Part shown: in pieces, positions 1-8,529 of the stretch
Numbering within the stretch: the stretch's first letter is position 1
Layout of the letters: every line of letters starts with the position of its first letter
Assembly: GCA_903835685.1 (NCBI GenBank)
Contig: CAILNX010000050.1
Location: 1-38,365, forward strand
DNA: 38,365 nucleotides
Source of the DNA: an uncultured delta proteobacterium
GTDB lineage: Bacteria > Desulfobacterota > Desulfovibrionia > Desulfovibrionales > Desulfovibrionaceae
Reading direction: 5' to 3'
The notes under the pieces: generated by a model
The model's input: only the letters and a program-made list of their open reading frames with translations
Told to the model about the DNA's origin: nothing
The model's database searches: none
Program-made: the position numbers and the translations under genes

Positions 1-1
1 T

Positions 2-574
2 GATAGCACACCTGATGGCATTTTGACTAGATTTTCCGCAACATCCATCGGTAGCATAATAAAGGATATTGAGAATAATCCTTCCTCAGTATCGCTTGAC
101 CTTGGTTTTGTGCTTTTAAAACTTAGTGAAGAGACTTTTATTGAGGCAAGCAATTCACTTGATAAGATTATTGCGCTTGCGAAAAAAGATCACAAAAATC
201 ATACTTTAACAATTGGACTAAGTTCTCAAGACACTGGCATCGTTATATATTGTAATGATAGCTCGACGTTAAAAGCAAGGGTTGATTTGTATAGGCACTG
301 TGAATGGAGAAAATACAAAGAAAAAGTAAACACGTGGTTCGGAATTAACTTACGACCTAATGTATCTTTACGTTACTGCTTTTTTCTTAATAATAAATGG
401 CAACCTAGTAATGATTTGTCGGAAAAAACCAAGAATATTCAGCTTATTGCTAAAGCCTCCGGTGCCGCTCCAAGTAATACAACTCAACACAAAGTTGGGA
501 GAAACAGTTTGTGTCCGTGTGGCAGCGGTATTAAATACAAAAAATGTTGCCTGATCAAAAGTAAACAACGATAA
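2..574 (+). CDS. SEC-C motif protein (5' end outside window)
   Basis: The frame is open back to the window edge, so the true start probably lies upstream; a TTG at 23 is the only start-like codon near the edge and has no clear ribosome site. The last 25 residues carry a SEC-C zinc motif (GRNSLCPCGSG followed by KYKKCC), the metal-binding tail found in SecA and in many small accessory proteins. The rest is not recognised. The gene is AT-rich, unlike the GC-rich transporter genes to its right, and its stop lies only 15 bases from the stop of the convergent ABC ATPase gene with no obvious terminator between. This suggests acquired DNA joined directly behind the transporter operon. The motif is seen; the cellular role is unknown. 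Confidence 0.75.
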   Translation, partial: DSTPDGILTRFSATSIGSIIKDIENNPSSVSLDLGFVLLKLSEETFIEASNSLDKIIALAKKDHKNHTLTIGLSSQDTGIVIYCNDSSTLKARVDLYRHCEWRKYKEKVNTWFGINLRPNVSLRYCFFLNNKWQPSNDLSEKTKNIQLIAKASGAAPSNTTQHKVGRNSLCPCGSGIKYKKCCLIKSKQR

Positions 575-589
575 ACATATTGCCTTGGC

Positions 590-1342
590 CTACAGAATCT
601 GATCCAGAAACTTCTGCAGCCTCGGGTGCTTGGCGTGGTTGAAGAACTCGTCGGGCGTGCCCGTTTCGATGATCTTGCCCTCGTCCATGAAGACCATGAG
701 ATCGGCCACTTCCCGGGCAAAGCCCATTTCGTGGGTGACCACCACCATGGTCATGCCCTCCCGGGCCAGGTTGACCATGACGTCCAGCACCTCGCCGATC
801 ATCTCCGGGTCCAGGGCGCTGGTGGGCTCGTCAAAGAGCATGATCTTGGGGTTCATGGCCAGGGCCCGGGCAATGGCCACCCGCTGGCGCTGGCCGCCCG
901 AGAGCTTGGCCGGGTAGACCTGGGCCTTTTCCTGGATGTCCACCTTGGCGAGTAAGGCCATGGCCCGCTCCTCGGCCTCGGCCTTGGGCACTTTCTTGAG
1001 CCTCGTGGGGGCCATGGTCAGGTTCTGGAGCACGGTCTTGTGCGGGAAGAGGTTGAAGCTCTGAAAGACCATGCCCAGCTCCATGCGCACGGCGTTGATG
1101 TCCGTGTGCTTGGAGCGGATGTCGAACCCGTCCACCACCACGGTCCCCTGGTTCACGGTCTCCAGGCGGTTGATGGCGCGCAAAAGCGTGCTCTTGCCCG
1201 AGCCGCTGGGGCCGATGATGACCACCCTCTGGCCGGGGAAGACCTCCAGGGAGACGTTGTCCAAGGCTTTTAAGTCCCCGAAGAACTTGCTCACGCCCTC
1301 CATGCGGATGATGGGGGTGCGGATGATCGGTTCAGCGCTCAT
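590..1342 (-). CDS. Polar amino-acid ABC transporter ATP-binding protein
   Basis: This is the cytoplasmic ATPase of a polar amino-acid importer (GlnQ/HisP class), 250 residues, the usual family length. Walker A reads GPSGSGKST (about 44-52), the signature is LSGGQRQR, and Walker B is [12 protein letters not shown], with the switch histidine in [10 protein letters not shown]. The start codon lies inside the end of the permease gene (11-base overlap), which points to translational coupling; an AGAGAGG lies about 10 bases upstream. It is last in the order binding protein, permease, ATPase. The exact substrate (glutamine, other polar amino acid) cannot be told from the sequence. Confidence 0.95.
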   Translation of the reverse strand: MSAEPIIRTPIIRMEGVSKFFGDLKALDNVSLEVFPGQRVVIIGPSGSGKSTLLRAINRLETVNQGTVVVDGFDIRSKHTDINAVRMELGMVFQSFNLFPHKTVLQNLTMAPTRLKKVPKAEAEERAMALLAKVDIQEKAQVYPAKLSGGQRQRVAIARALAMNPKIMLFDEPTSALDPEMIGEVLDVMVNLAREGMTMVVVTHEMGFAREVADLMVFMDEGKIIETGTPDEFFNHAKHPRLQKFLDQIL

Positions 1343-2111
1343 AATGGGACAGCCTCTCTTCCATCAGGCTCACCACCCGGGACAACAGCAGGGTGATGAC
1401 CAGGTAGATCAATGCGATCAGGGTGTAGGTTTCGAAGTAGAAGAAGGTCTCGCTGGCGAACTCCCGGCCCCGGCGCAGCACGTCGGACACGGCCAGGATG
1501 GAGACCAGGGAGGTGTCCTTCAAGAGGGCGATGAACTCGTTGCCCACGGGTGGCAGGATGGTCCGCCAGGCCTGGGGCAGGATGACCAGGAACATGGTCT
1601 GAGCCCGGTTGAATCCCAGCGACCGGGCCGCCTCGGTCTGGCCCTTGTCGATGGACTCGATCCCGGCCCGGAACACCTCGCCCATGTAGGCCCCGTAACA
1701 CACGCTCATGGCGATGACCGCCGAGAGCAGGTCCGGCACCCTCAGGAACCGGCCCAGGGCGTAGTAGATGTAGAAGAGCTGGACCAGAAGCGGGATGCCC
1801 CGGACCACCTCGACATAGGTGGAGGCCACCAGGTTGATGAACCGGTTGCGGGAGATGCGCCCCAGTCCGGTGACGAGCCCCAGGATCAAGGCCCCGGTGA
1901 TGGACATGAAGGTCACTTTGAAGGTGACCCACAACCCGTCGGGAATGAATTTGAGCACCCGCATGTAGGGGTCGGGGTGGAAGAAGACGAGGTAGGCCAT
2001 GCACAGGATCGCGCCCAAAAAGGACAAGCGCCAGGCGTTGAGCAGGTTCTTGTCCTTGAAATCCGTGACGGTTCCGTCCGTGACTTGAATCTTGACAATG
2101 GTGTCTGACAT
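1332..2111 (-). CDS. Amino-acid ABC transporter permease (HisM/GlnP family)
   Basis: Inner-membrane permease of 259 residues. After a hydrophilic N-terminus of about 28 residues there are five or so hydrophobic segments. The EAA-type loop that contacts the ATPase is visible as [12 protein letters not shown] with [12 protein letters not shown] behind it, and the family N-terminal signature is present ([15 protein letters not shown]). An AGGTGA site lies upstream of the chosen ATG. It overlaps the ATPase gene by 11 bases and follows the binding-protein gene after an 80-base gap that holds a terminator-like hairpin, so it is probably expressed by readthrough. A second permease is absent, so the channel is likely a homodimer (inference). 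Confidence 0.95.
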   Translation of the reverse strand: MSDTIVKIQVTDGTVTDFKDKNLLNAWRLSFLGAILCMAYLVFFHPDPYMRVLKFIPDGLWVTFKVTFMSITGALILGLVTGLGRISRNRFINLVASTYVEVVRGIPLLVQLFYIYYALGRFLRVPDLLSAVIAMSVCYGAYMGEVFRAGIESIDKGQTEAARSLGFNRAQTMFLVILPQAWRTILPPVGNEFIALLKDTSLVSILAVSDVLRRGREFASETFFYFETYTLIALIYLVITLLLSRVVSLMEERLSHYER

Positions 2112-2136
2112 GTCGGCTCACCTGAAGAAGGGGGAT

Positions 2137-2168
2137 AAAAAAAGCCGGGGCCGGAAAACGGCCCCGGT
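2137..2168 (-). terminator. Intra-operon terminator/attenuator after binding-protein gene
   Basis: Read on the minus strand, CCGGGGCC pairs with GGCCCCGG around a short loop and is followed by seven T residues. It sits between the binding-protein stop and the permease start. This layout is common where the periplasmic protein must be made in excess over the membrane parts. Confidence 0.8.
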
Positions 2169-2191
2169 TGTGCGTCATGAGAACCGGATGC

Positions 2192-2944
2192 TTACTTCAC
2201 GGGCGGAATCCACTTGTCCTTGATCTTGGCGTAGATGCCCTTTTCCTTCACGGCCTTGAGTCCTTTGTTGATGAGGGCCAGGGTTTCCTTGTCTCCCTTC
2301 TTCACCGGGAAGCCGTAGAATTCCTTCTCCTCGGCCGGGACGATGAAGGCGATCTTCATCTTGCCCTTGTACTCGTCCTTCTGCAGGGCGTACTGGGCGG
2401 CCACCGGGTCGTCGCAGGACACGGCGTCGATGCGGCCGCTGAACAGGTCTTCCATGGCCAGGCCGATCTCGTCGTAGCTCTTGGCCTCCACCCCTTCCAT
2501 CTTCTTGGCCACGAAATAGCCGGTGGTGCCGATCTGCGCGCCCACGGTCTTGCCTTTCAGGTCCGCCACGCTCTTGATGGGCTTGTCGGACTGGATCACG
2601 ATGGCCTGATGGACCTCGAAATAGGGCTCGGAGAAGTCCATGGCCTTCTTGCGTTCGTCGGTGATGGACACCGAGGAGGAAATGGCGTCGTACTTCTTGT
2701 TCTCCAGTCCGGCGAAGATGCCGTCCCAGGCCGTGTTCTTGATCTCCACCTCGAATCCTCCCTCCTTGCCCATGGCCTCCAGAAGCTCCGGCGCGAACCC
2801 CACGATCTTCTTGTTGGTGTCAATGAACTCCATGGGCGGCCAGGTGGCGTCCGAGGCGAAAATGATCTTTTTCTTGGTCTGGGCCAGGGCCAGGCCTGCT
2901 GCCAAGGCCACGATCAGTACGGCGGTCATCAGTTTCTTCAGCAT
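2192..2944 (-). CDS. Amino-acid ABC transporter substrate-binding protein
   Basis: Periplasmic binding protein of the SBP_bac_3 family, 250 residues from the chosen ATG at 2944. That start is preferred over an upstream in-frame one because GGAGG lies seven bases before it and because it gives a classic signal peptide: MLKKL, a hydrophobic core (VLIVALAAGLALA), and probable cleavage before QTKKK. The mature protein opens with FASDATWPPMEF, the typical family start, and has the lobe motifs DLKGKTVGAQIGTT and DFSEPYF. The C-terminus is helical and Lys-rich. It is the first gene of the transporter operon and is followed by a strong hairpin. Substrate is inferred to be a polar amino acid; no residue set decides which. 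Confidence 0.95.
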   Translation of the reverse strand: MLKKLMTAVLIVALAAGLALAQTKKKIIFASDATWPPMEFIDTNKKIVGFAPELLEAMGKEGGFEVEIKNTAWDGIFAGLENKKYDAISSSVSITDERKKAMDFSEPYFEVHQAIVIQSDKPIKSVADLKGKTVGAQIGTTGYFVAKKMEGVEAKSYDEIGLAMEDLFSGRIDAVSCDDPVAAQYALQKDEYKGKMKIAFIVPAEEKEFYGFPVKKGDKETLALINKGLKAVKEKGIYAKIKDKWIPPVK

Positions 2945-3077
2945 GGTGCATCCTCCAAAAGATAGGGTGGTTGTTCGCAAAACCGAATAAGTTTTTCATA
3001 CAAGACGGATCGGCTGTCAATTCAAAACTCGGTCCCGGCAAGAGGGGCGGACGGTGGGTGGGCAATCGCCCTCGTCG

Positions 3078-3106
3078 TTGACGAAGGTACTTTGCCTCTG
3101 TATGAC
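3078..3106 (+). promoter_or_regulatory. Probable sigma-70 type promoter of the PAS kinase
   Basis: TTGACG (3078-3083) and TATGAC (3101-3106) are separated by exactly 17 bases, 45 bases upstream of the kinase ATG. This is a good match to the housekeeping consensus in an otherwise GC-rich region. Confidence 0.6.
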
Positions 3107-3151
3107 TCTACTGTTGCAGACCCTTAAAAATTCACTGTTGGCAGGAGGCCC

Positions 3152-5071
3152 ATGCCCTCACGTCCCGCTCACGATTCCCAGGATGCGCCAGGCGTAAGGC
3201 CCTCGTCACCAGCCGAGGAATTGCGCCAGGCCCAGGAGGCCCTTTCGGCCAGCGAGGAGCGTTTCCGCTGCCTGGTGGCCCACGCCCACGACTGGGATTA
3301 CTGGATGGCCCCGGACAAAAGCCTGGTGTACATGTCCCCGTCCTGCCTGCGGGTCACGGGCTATGAGGCCCGGGAATTTCTGGCCGACCCCGGCCTGCTG
3401 ATGGCCATCGTGGACCCCCTGGACCGGGAACTTCTGGCGCGGCATCTGGAGCATATGGCGGGCCTGCCTCCGGAATTGGCCCTGGACTTCCGGATCAGGG
3501 CCAAGAACGGCCAGACCCGCTGGGTGTCCCACGCCTGCCAGGCCATCTTTGACGTCCAGGGGACCTTTCTGGGCCGTCGGGTCAGCAACCGGGACATCAC
3601 CGAACGCAAGCGCATGGAGACTGAGCTTCGGGAAAGTAAGGAGCTTCTGGACGCCCTCCTCCAGTTCAGTCCGGCGGTCATCGCCCTGAAGGACACCAAG
3701 GACCGCTATGTCCTGGTCAACCCCCTGTTCGCCCAGTTCGTCGGACGCACCCCGGAGGACATCCAAGGCCGCACCTCGGCCGAGGTCCTCCCGCCCAAGG
3801 CTGCCAGAGAGGCCCAGGCCGAGGACCAGGAGGTCATCGCCACCCGGGGGCCGGTCAGCCTCGAAAAGCCGCTCCAAGTGGACGGCAAGGACCGGCATTT
3901 CCTGGTGACCAAATTCCCCCTGGGACTCAGCGAGGGAGTGGTGCGCGGGGTGGGGCTCATCGCCACGGACATCACCGAGCGCAAGCTGGCCGAAGAAGCC
4001 CTGCGGGAAAGCGAGGCCCGTTTCCGGATCATCTCCGAATCGGCCATGGACGCCATCATCATGACCGACGACCAGTGCCGGGTGGAGTACTGGAATCCGG
4101 CCGCCGAGGAGATTTTCGGCTTTCGTCTGGAGGAGTTGGCCAACGGGAACCTCCATGACTCCATCGCCCTGCCCAGGGACCGCACGGCTTCCCTCGCAGG
4201 ACTGGCGCATTTCCAGGCCACGGGCCAGGGACCGGCCGTGGGCAAGCGCCTGGAATTCAGCGGCCTGCACAAAAGCGGCCGCCACATTCCCGTCGAGTTG
4301 ACCCTGTCCTCCATCCAGGTGGCCGGGCGCTGGCACGCCATCGCCATTGTCCGGGACATCACCGAACGCAAGCGCAACGAGGTCATGCGCGAGGACCTGG
4401 AGCGCATCGCCCGCCATGACTTGAAAGCCCCCTTGAACGCCCTCATCAACCTGCCGGACCTGATCGGCATGGAGGGCGGGCTCAACTCCACCCAGCGGGA
4501 CTACCTGAATCTGCTCAAGGAGTCGGGCTACCGCATGCTGTCCATGATCGACTCCTCCCTGAACCTGCTCAAGCTCGAACAGGGCACCTACACCCTGGCC
4601 AAGAGCCCGGTGGAGCTGGTGGGCCTGGCCCGCAAGATCGGCCTGGAGCTGGGCGACCTGGTCCACAGCCGCCGGGCCGCCCTGTCCATTCTTCTGGAGG
4701 GCGTGGAGCCGCCGCCCGGGGCCGGACTGGTCATTCTGGGCGAGGAGATGCTCCTGCACTCCCTTCTGGCCAACCTGATCAAGAACGCCCTGGAGGCCAG
4801 CCCGGCCTCCCAGCCGGTCACCGTGTCCCTGTCCGGGGGCGGCCAGGCGGTCATTGAGGTGCGCAATCTGGGCTTGGTTCCGGATGAGGTCCGGGAGCGC
4901 TTCTTCGAGAAGTACGCCACCTCGGGCAAGCGCGGGGGCACGGGCCTGGGCACCTATTCGGCCCGGCTCATCACCGAGGTGCACGGCGGGACCATCGCCA
5001 TGGACACCTCCCCGGAGCAGGGCACCCTGGTACGGGTGATGCTCCCCGGGCCTGCCCAGCGTCTGCCCTAG
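3152..5071 (+). CDS. Soluble sensor histidine kinase with three PAS domains
   Basis: A 639-residue cytoplasmic kinase; no membrane segment or signal peptide is seen. Three PAS/PAC units lie at about 27-150, 155-275 and 280-405, each closed by a DITERK motif. The dimerisation/phosphoacceptor helix follows (RIARHDLKAPLNAL; His in HDLKAP), then the ATPase domain with N box LLANLIKNALEAS and the glycine-rich FFEKYATSGKRGGTGLGTYSA. The usual aspartate of the G1 box is replaced in VRNLGLVPDEV, as in a known subgroup of such kinases. Start is supported by AGGAGG five bases upstream. No partner regulator is adjacent, so it is an orphan kinase; the signal is unknown. It is transcribed alone, divergent from the amino-acid transporter. 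Confidence 0.93.
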   Translation: MPSRPAHDSQDAPGVRPSSPAEELRQAQEALSASEERFRCLVAHAHDWDYWMAPDKSLVYMSPSCLRVTGYEAREFLADPGLLMAIVDPLDRELLARHLEHMAGLPPELALDFRIRAKNGQTRWVSHACQAIFDVQGTFLGRRVSNRDITERKRMETELRESKELLDALLQFSPAVIALKDTKDRYVLVNPLFAQFVGRTPEDIQGRTSAEVLPPKAAREAQAEDQEVIATRGPVSLEKPLQVDGKDRHFLVTKFPLGLSEGVVRGVGLIATDITERKLAEEALRESEARFRIISESAMDAIIMTDDQCRVEYWNPAAEEIFGFRLEELANGNLHDSIALPRDRTASLAGLAHFQATGQGPAVGKRLEFSGLHKSGRHIPVELTLSSIQVAGRWHAIAIVRDITERKRNEVMREDLERIARHDLKAPLNALINLPDLIGMEGGLNSTQRDYLNLLKESGYRMLSMIDSSLNLLKLEQGTYTLAKSPVELVGLARKIGLELGDLVHSRRAALSILLEGVEPPPGAGLVILGEEMLLHSLLANLIKNALEASPASQPVTVSLSGGGQAVIEVRNLGLVPDEVRERFFEKYATSGKRGGTGLGTYSARLITEVHGGTIAMDTSPEQGTLVRVMLPGPAQRLP

Positions 5072-5131
5072 AGCGGCCTCCCGGAATCGGCCTGTCTTTC
5101 GCAAGAGCGCAAGAATAAGAAAGAATTATTC

Positions 5132-6079
5132 TTATTCTTCGTTCTGGTCTGGTCTTGTTTCGCGAACAGGACACTCGGGCGCGGTCTGCGAAAAAACCTC
5201 GGGCCAGTCCGGCTCCACCTCGACCGCGAATCCGGGCATCTCCAGATGCTGATGGTGCAGGCGCAAGGGGAAGGGCGGCTCTCCGGCCGGGCCGTACAGC
5301 TCGTCGCCCAGCAGGGCGTGGCCCAGGTCGGCCAGGTGAGCCCGGATCTGATGCCGCGCCCCGCGCTTGATGGTGGCCCGCACCAGGGTCAGGGTCCCGT
5401 GCTCCTGGATCAGGGCGGGCAGACCGGGCGGGGCGGGCAGGGGCTCCACCAGGGTGCGCCGGGTGGGGTCCGGGTCAGCCTCGCGCAGGACCCGGGTCTT
5501 TTTGCGTTTGACCGTGTCCAAGGCCCGGTCCAAAACAAGGGTCTCCCACAGGTCTCCCCGCACCAGGGCCAGGTAGTGCTTGCGCACCCGGCCCTCGTTC
5601 TCCCAGTTCCGGAAGGACTGAGCGGCCGGGTCGGCCAGGGCGGCCAGGACCAGGCCCGAGGTGGGGGTGTCCAGGCGGTTCAGGAGCAGGGGGCTTTGGT
5701 CCGGAAAGAGCCCGGGCAGGCAGGCCTCCAGGCTCGGCCCGGGTTTTCCGGCCAGGGCGGTGGTGGGCAGCCCGGCGGGCTTGTACAACGCGGCCCAGTC
5801 GCCCAGGCGGAGCACCAGACGCACCCCGGGGGCCAGGGCCGTGGGGGCCGCGACAGTCGCCAGGGACAATACCTGCCCGGCCCGGACCTTGCGGCCGGGG
5901 GGAGCCGGTCGGCCGTCGAGCCGGGCCTGGCCCGTTTCGATGAGCCGCCGCCGCAGGCTTAAGGAGGCCTCGGGGGTCAGGGCCAGGAGGGCCTTGTCCA
6001 GGCGCGCGCCGTCCATATCCTCTCCAAGCTGAAGCGCACGGCCCTCTCCGGCCTGGTTCATCTCGATCTTCTCGTCCAT
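5132..6079 (-). CDS. RluA-family pseudouridine synthase
   Basis: A 315-residue protein with an N-terminal S4 RNA-binding domain (about 22-75, ARLDKALLALTPE...SLRRRLIETGQARLDG) and an RluA catalytic domain. The catalytic aspartate lies in LLNRLDTPTSGLVL, equivalent to the family HRLDxxTSG. KHYLALVRG and RGARHQIRAHLADLGHALLGDELYG are also family landmarks. It isomerises specific uridines in rRNA or tRNA; the target position cannot be assigned. The first residue of the active-site motif is Asn rather than the common His. The start at 6079 is tentative (GGGAG lies 12 bases away); an ATG six codons in is an alternative. The gene is convergent with the PAS kinase and divergent from the PfkB gene. 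Confidence 0.9.
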   Translation of the reverse strand: MDEKIEMNQAGEGRALQLGEDMDGARLDKALLALTPEASLSLRRRLIETGQARLDGRPAPPGRKVRAGQVLSLATVAAPTALAPGVRLVLRLGDWAALYKPAGLPTTALAGKPGPSLEACLPGLFPDQSPLLLNRLDTPTSGLVLAALADPAAQSFRNWENEGRVRKHYLALVRGDLWETLVLDRALDTVKRKKTRVLREADPDPTRRTLVEPLPAPPGLPALIQEHGTLTLVRATIKRGARHQIRAHLADLGHALLGDELYGPAGEPPFPLRLHHQHLEMPGFAVEVEPDWPEVFSQTAPECPVRETRPDQNEE

Positions 6080-6201
6080 TTGCAGCCTTTGCTCCCTTTA
6101 TTTTGTACCGTATCACCCGATTGACAGGGCCAAGGCATGCCCGTAGGAACTTTTTCGAAAGCGGCGCTTGCGCCCTTGACGCCAACCAGGAGAATCCGCC
6201 C

Positions 6202-7134
6202 ATGCGCATCCTCGTTTCAGGCTCCCTGGCCTATGACCGGATCATGACCTTTCCCGGCCGTTTTGCCGACCACATTCTGCCGGACAAAATCCATATCCTC
6301 AACGTCTGTTTTCTGGTGAACGGACTTCAGGAGCGTTTTGGCGGCACGGCTGGAAACATCGCCTACAATCTGGCCCTGTTGGGCGAAGCGCCCCTGATCT
6401 TGAGCTCGGCGGGCAAGGATTTCGAGCAGTACGAGAAATGGCTGGTGCGCTACGGACTGCCCCTGGATGGCATCCGCCGGGTGCCTGAGGATTTCACGGC
6501 CGGGGCCTACATCACCACCGACCTCTCGGACAACCAGATCACCGGCTTCAACCCGGCGGCCATGAACACGCCCTGCGGCTATGACTTGAGCCGCACCGAT
6601 CCCACCGACGCCCTGGCCATTGTCAGCCCGGGCAATCTCTCGGACATGCGCGAGCTGCCCAAAACCTACCGGGAGATGGGCCTGCCCTTCATCATGGACC
6701 CGGGCCAGAACATCACCGCCTTTTCCGGGGAGGAGCTCTCCGAGATGATCACCGGGGCCTTTGCCCTGGTCACCAACGACTACGAACTGGAGCTGGTCAT
6801 GAAGGCCACGGGCCTGGACCGCGCGGCCCTGCTCCTGCGCACCCCGCGCCTGATCACCACCCTGGGGGAAAAGGGCTGCCTGATCCAGACCCGGGAAGGG
6901 GAAAAGGCCGTGCCCGCGGCCCCGGCCGTGAAGACCGTGGACCCCACGGGCGCGGGCGACGCCTTCCGGGCCGGGCTCATCAAGGGGCTCATCCTGGGCC
7001 AGAGCCTGCCCGAGTCCTGCGCCCTCGGCGCGACCTGCGCGGCCTATGCCGTGGAGCACATGGGCACCCAGGAGCACTGCTTCACCCTGGAGGAGTTCCA
7101 GGCCCGGTACGACGCGGCCTTCGGGCCATACTAG
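6202..7134 (+). CDS. PfkB-family carbohydrate/nucleoside kinase
   Basis: A 310-residue ribokinase-fold sugar or nucleoside kinase. The upstream in-frame start at 6103 is rejected because an AGGAG site sits properly before ATG 6202 and because MRILVSGSLAYDR is the normal family N-terminus. Signature 1 is GGTAGNIAYNLALLG (about 54-68) and signature 2 is DPTGAGDAFRAG with the catalytic base Asp. Substrate contacts resemble archaeal-type adenosine/nucleoside kinases and annotated adenosine kinases of related bacteria, but ribokinase-like activity is also possible. The gene stands alone between a divergent pseudouridine synthase and cheY. Confidence 0.9.
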   Translation: MRILVSGSLAYDRIMTFPGRFADHILPDKIHILNVCFLVNGLQERFGGTAGNIAYNLALLGEAPLILSSAGKDFEQYEKWLVRYGLPLDGIRRVPEDFTAGAYITTDLSDNQITGFNPAAMNTPCGYDLSRTDPTDALAIVSPGNLSDMRELPKTYREMGLPFIMDPGQNITAFSGEELSEMITGAFALVTNDYELELVMKATGLDRAALLLRTPRLITTLGEKGCLIQTREGEKAVPAAPAVKTVDPTGAGDAFRAGLIKGLILGQSLPESCALGATCAAYAVEHMGTQEHCFTLEEFQARYDAAFGPY

Positions 7135-7241
7135 GGCGCGCGAGGCGCGATTTATAACAGGTCCAAGCGCTTTTTGTTGTTTATTTTTTGTCACATATTG
7201 CATAGAGAAGAAAAAAAAGGTTCGCCCAGTTTGGTGAGCTT

Positions 7242-7275
7242 CCGCTTTTTTCCTGGAAAAATACTGGAAAAGCGG
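7242..7275. promoter_or_regulatory. Hairpin in the cheY leader
   Basis: CCGCTTTT (7242-7249) and AAAAGCGG (7268-7275) are perfect inverted copies around an 18-base spacer, about 120 bases before cheY. There is no T run on the cheY side, so it is more likely a leader structure or an operator than a terminator. The rest of the 258-base gap between the PfkB gene and cheY is AT-richer than its surroundings but no clear promoter can be named. Confidence 0.35.
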
Positions 7276-7392
7276 CTAAGAGGTTCGAGGGTTGAAAGGA
7301 TAGATCAATGGTTCCCGGCCGTTTGGAGGCCGGGGGCGCGGCGCGATCCTGCCGGATGCGCCTGAACGCTTTCCCCCAAGGAGCAGCAGACG

Positions 7393-7776
7393 ATGGCCAC
7401 GGACAAGAACATGCGGATCCTGGTGGTGGACGACTTCGCCACCATGCGCCGGATCATCAAGAACATTCTCCGCCAACTCGGCTTCAACAACATCGTGGAG
7501 GCTGACGACGGAACCACGGCCTGGGAAGTGCTGAACCAGGACAAGATCGATTTCGTCATTTCCGACTGGAACATGCCCAAGATGCCGGGCATCGATCTGC
7601 TCCGCAAGGTCCGGTCCAGCGAGGAATTCGCGGACATGCCCTTCCTCATGGTCACGGCCGAGGCCCAGCAGGAGAACGTCATCGAGGCCGTGCAGGCCAA
7701 GGTGTCCAACTACATCGTCAAGCCCTTCACCCCGGACGTGCTCATCCAGAAGATCGAGAAGATATTCACCAAGTAG
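7393..7776 (+). CDS. cheY: Chemotaxis response regulator CheY
   Basis: A 127-residue single receiver domain, the normal CheY length. The acidic pair is VVDDF (Asp 13-14 region), the phosphoacceptor is the Asp in ISDWNMPKMPG, the conserved Thr is in MVTAEAQ, and the Lys is in IVKPFTP. The stretch MRRIIKNILRQLGFNNIVEADDG is very typical of CheY that binds the flagellar switch. AAGGAG lies nine bases before the ATG and a strong terminator follows, so it is a single-gene unit. No other chemotaxis gene is within the window, so the partner kinase CheA must be elsewhere. Confidence 0.93.
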   Translation: MATDKNMRILVVDDFATMRRIIKNILRQLGFNNIVEADDGTTAWEVLNQDKIDFVISDWNMPKMPGIDLLRKVRSSEEFADMPFLMVTAEAQQENVIEAVQAKVSNYIVKPFTPDVLIQKIEKIFTK

Positions 7777-7800
7777 CCCGGGTTGCCTCTCGCGTGATGG

Positions 7801-7843
7801 AGCCCCCCGCTTCCGGATTTTCCCGGGAGCGGGGGGCTTTTTT
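7801..7843 (+). terminator. Rho-independent terminator of cheY
   Basis: AGCCCCCCGCT (7801-7811) pairs perfectly with AGCGGGGGGCT (7828-7838) and is followed by six T residues. It lies 24 bases after the cheY stop. The minus strand lacks a T run, so it acts on cheY only. Confidence 0.93.
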
Positions 7844-7852
7844 GTCAGGAGG

Positions 7853-8206
7853 TCAGCAGGCGATTCGGTGGTGGAGCACGACGCTTCCGGCCTGGAAGAC
7901 GTCCTCGTCCAGATCCATGCCCTGGGCCAAAATCTCTTCGGAAATCCAGGGGGCCAGAACATTCTCCTGGAGAAAATCGACCAGGTCCCAGGCTGCGGGG
8001 AAACTCAACACCACCCGACGGCAATTTCCTGTCCGGCTGCGGTGGCTGGAGGCCAAAAGGTACTTGCCGACGCAGGTCTTGAACAGGCTCACTTCCCACC
8101 AGTGGTCCGCCACCGTGGACACCCGCCGTTCATCCACCTCGGCCAGCTTCACGCCCGTGAAAACCAGATCCGGCCGCCCGCTCCGTTTGACTCGAATGTT
8201 CTGCAT
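7853..8206 (-). CDS. Conserved-looking protein of unknown function, 117 aa
   Basis: Not recognised. The ATG at 8206 has a near-perfect GGAGGGG site just upstream, so it is preferred to a TTG five codons earlier that overlaps this site. The protein is soluble, with no membrane segment, and mixes basic N-terminal residues (VKRSGRPD) with an acidic C-terminal half (ILAQGMDLDEDVF) and one WWEV motif. Codon use is that of the GC-rich neighbours, which supports a real gene. It is convergent with cheY across the cheY terminator. The 323 bases upstream, to the lhgO stop, hold only the lhgO terminator and an AT-richer stretch likely to carry its promoter. Confidence 0.65.
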   Translation of the reverse strand: MQNIRVKRSGRPDLVFTGVKLAEVDERRVSTVADHWWEVSLFKTCVGKYLLASSHRSRTGNCRRVVLSFPAAWDLVDFLQENVLAPWISEEILAQGMDLDEDVFQAGSVVLHHRIAC

Positions 8207-8474
8207 GGTCCCCTCCTTCAAGGCTTGAGCCCTCTCCGTATTGACGACAAGAACGCGCCAGCGGGAGATTCCTCACTGTATCCTGCATATACGTATTTCG
8301 AGTCCAGGCAAGGGAGACAACATGCGGATATTCAATGATAAAATTTGACGAGCGGAAAAAATGGAGGAAGATCGGGGGGGTAAAAAAATGACCGGGAAAA
8401 GATTTTTTGCATTTTTTTTGAGCAGGCCGGGCAGGGGGCGGCGGGCCTGGGTTTTCGGGCCGGAGAGCGCAAAA

Positions 8475-8502
8475 GAAAGGGGAAGGTCCATGGACCCTCC
8501 CC
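8475..8502 (-). terminator. Terminator of the mltC-addAB-lhgO operon
   Basis: GGGGAAGGTCC (8479-8489) and GGACCCTCCCC (8492-8502) form an 11-pair stem with one wobble, placed 28 bases beyond the lhgO stop and followed on the minus strand by TTTCTTTT. A weaker T run exists on the plus side too. Confidence 0.75.
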
Positions 8503-8529
8503 CTCGTTTTTCCATTCGGTTTTCGCTCG

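Noticed and set aside
3206-5104. 632-residue minus-strand frame opposite the PAS kinase
   Set aside because: The plus strand encodes a complete kinase with all motifs; the antisense frame has biased composition and no ribosome site.
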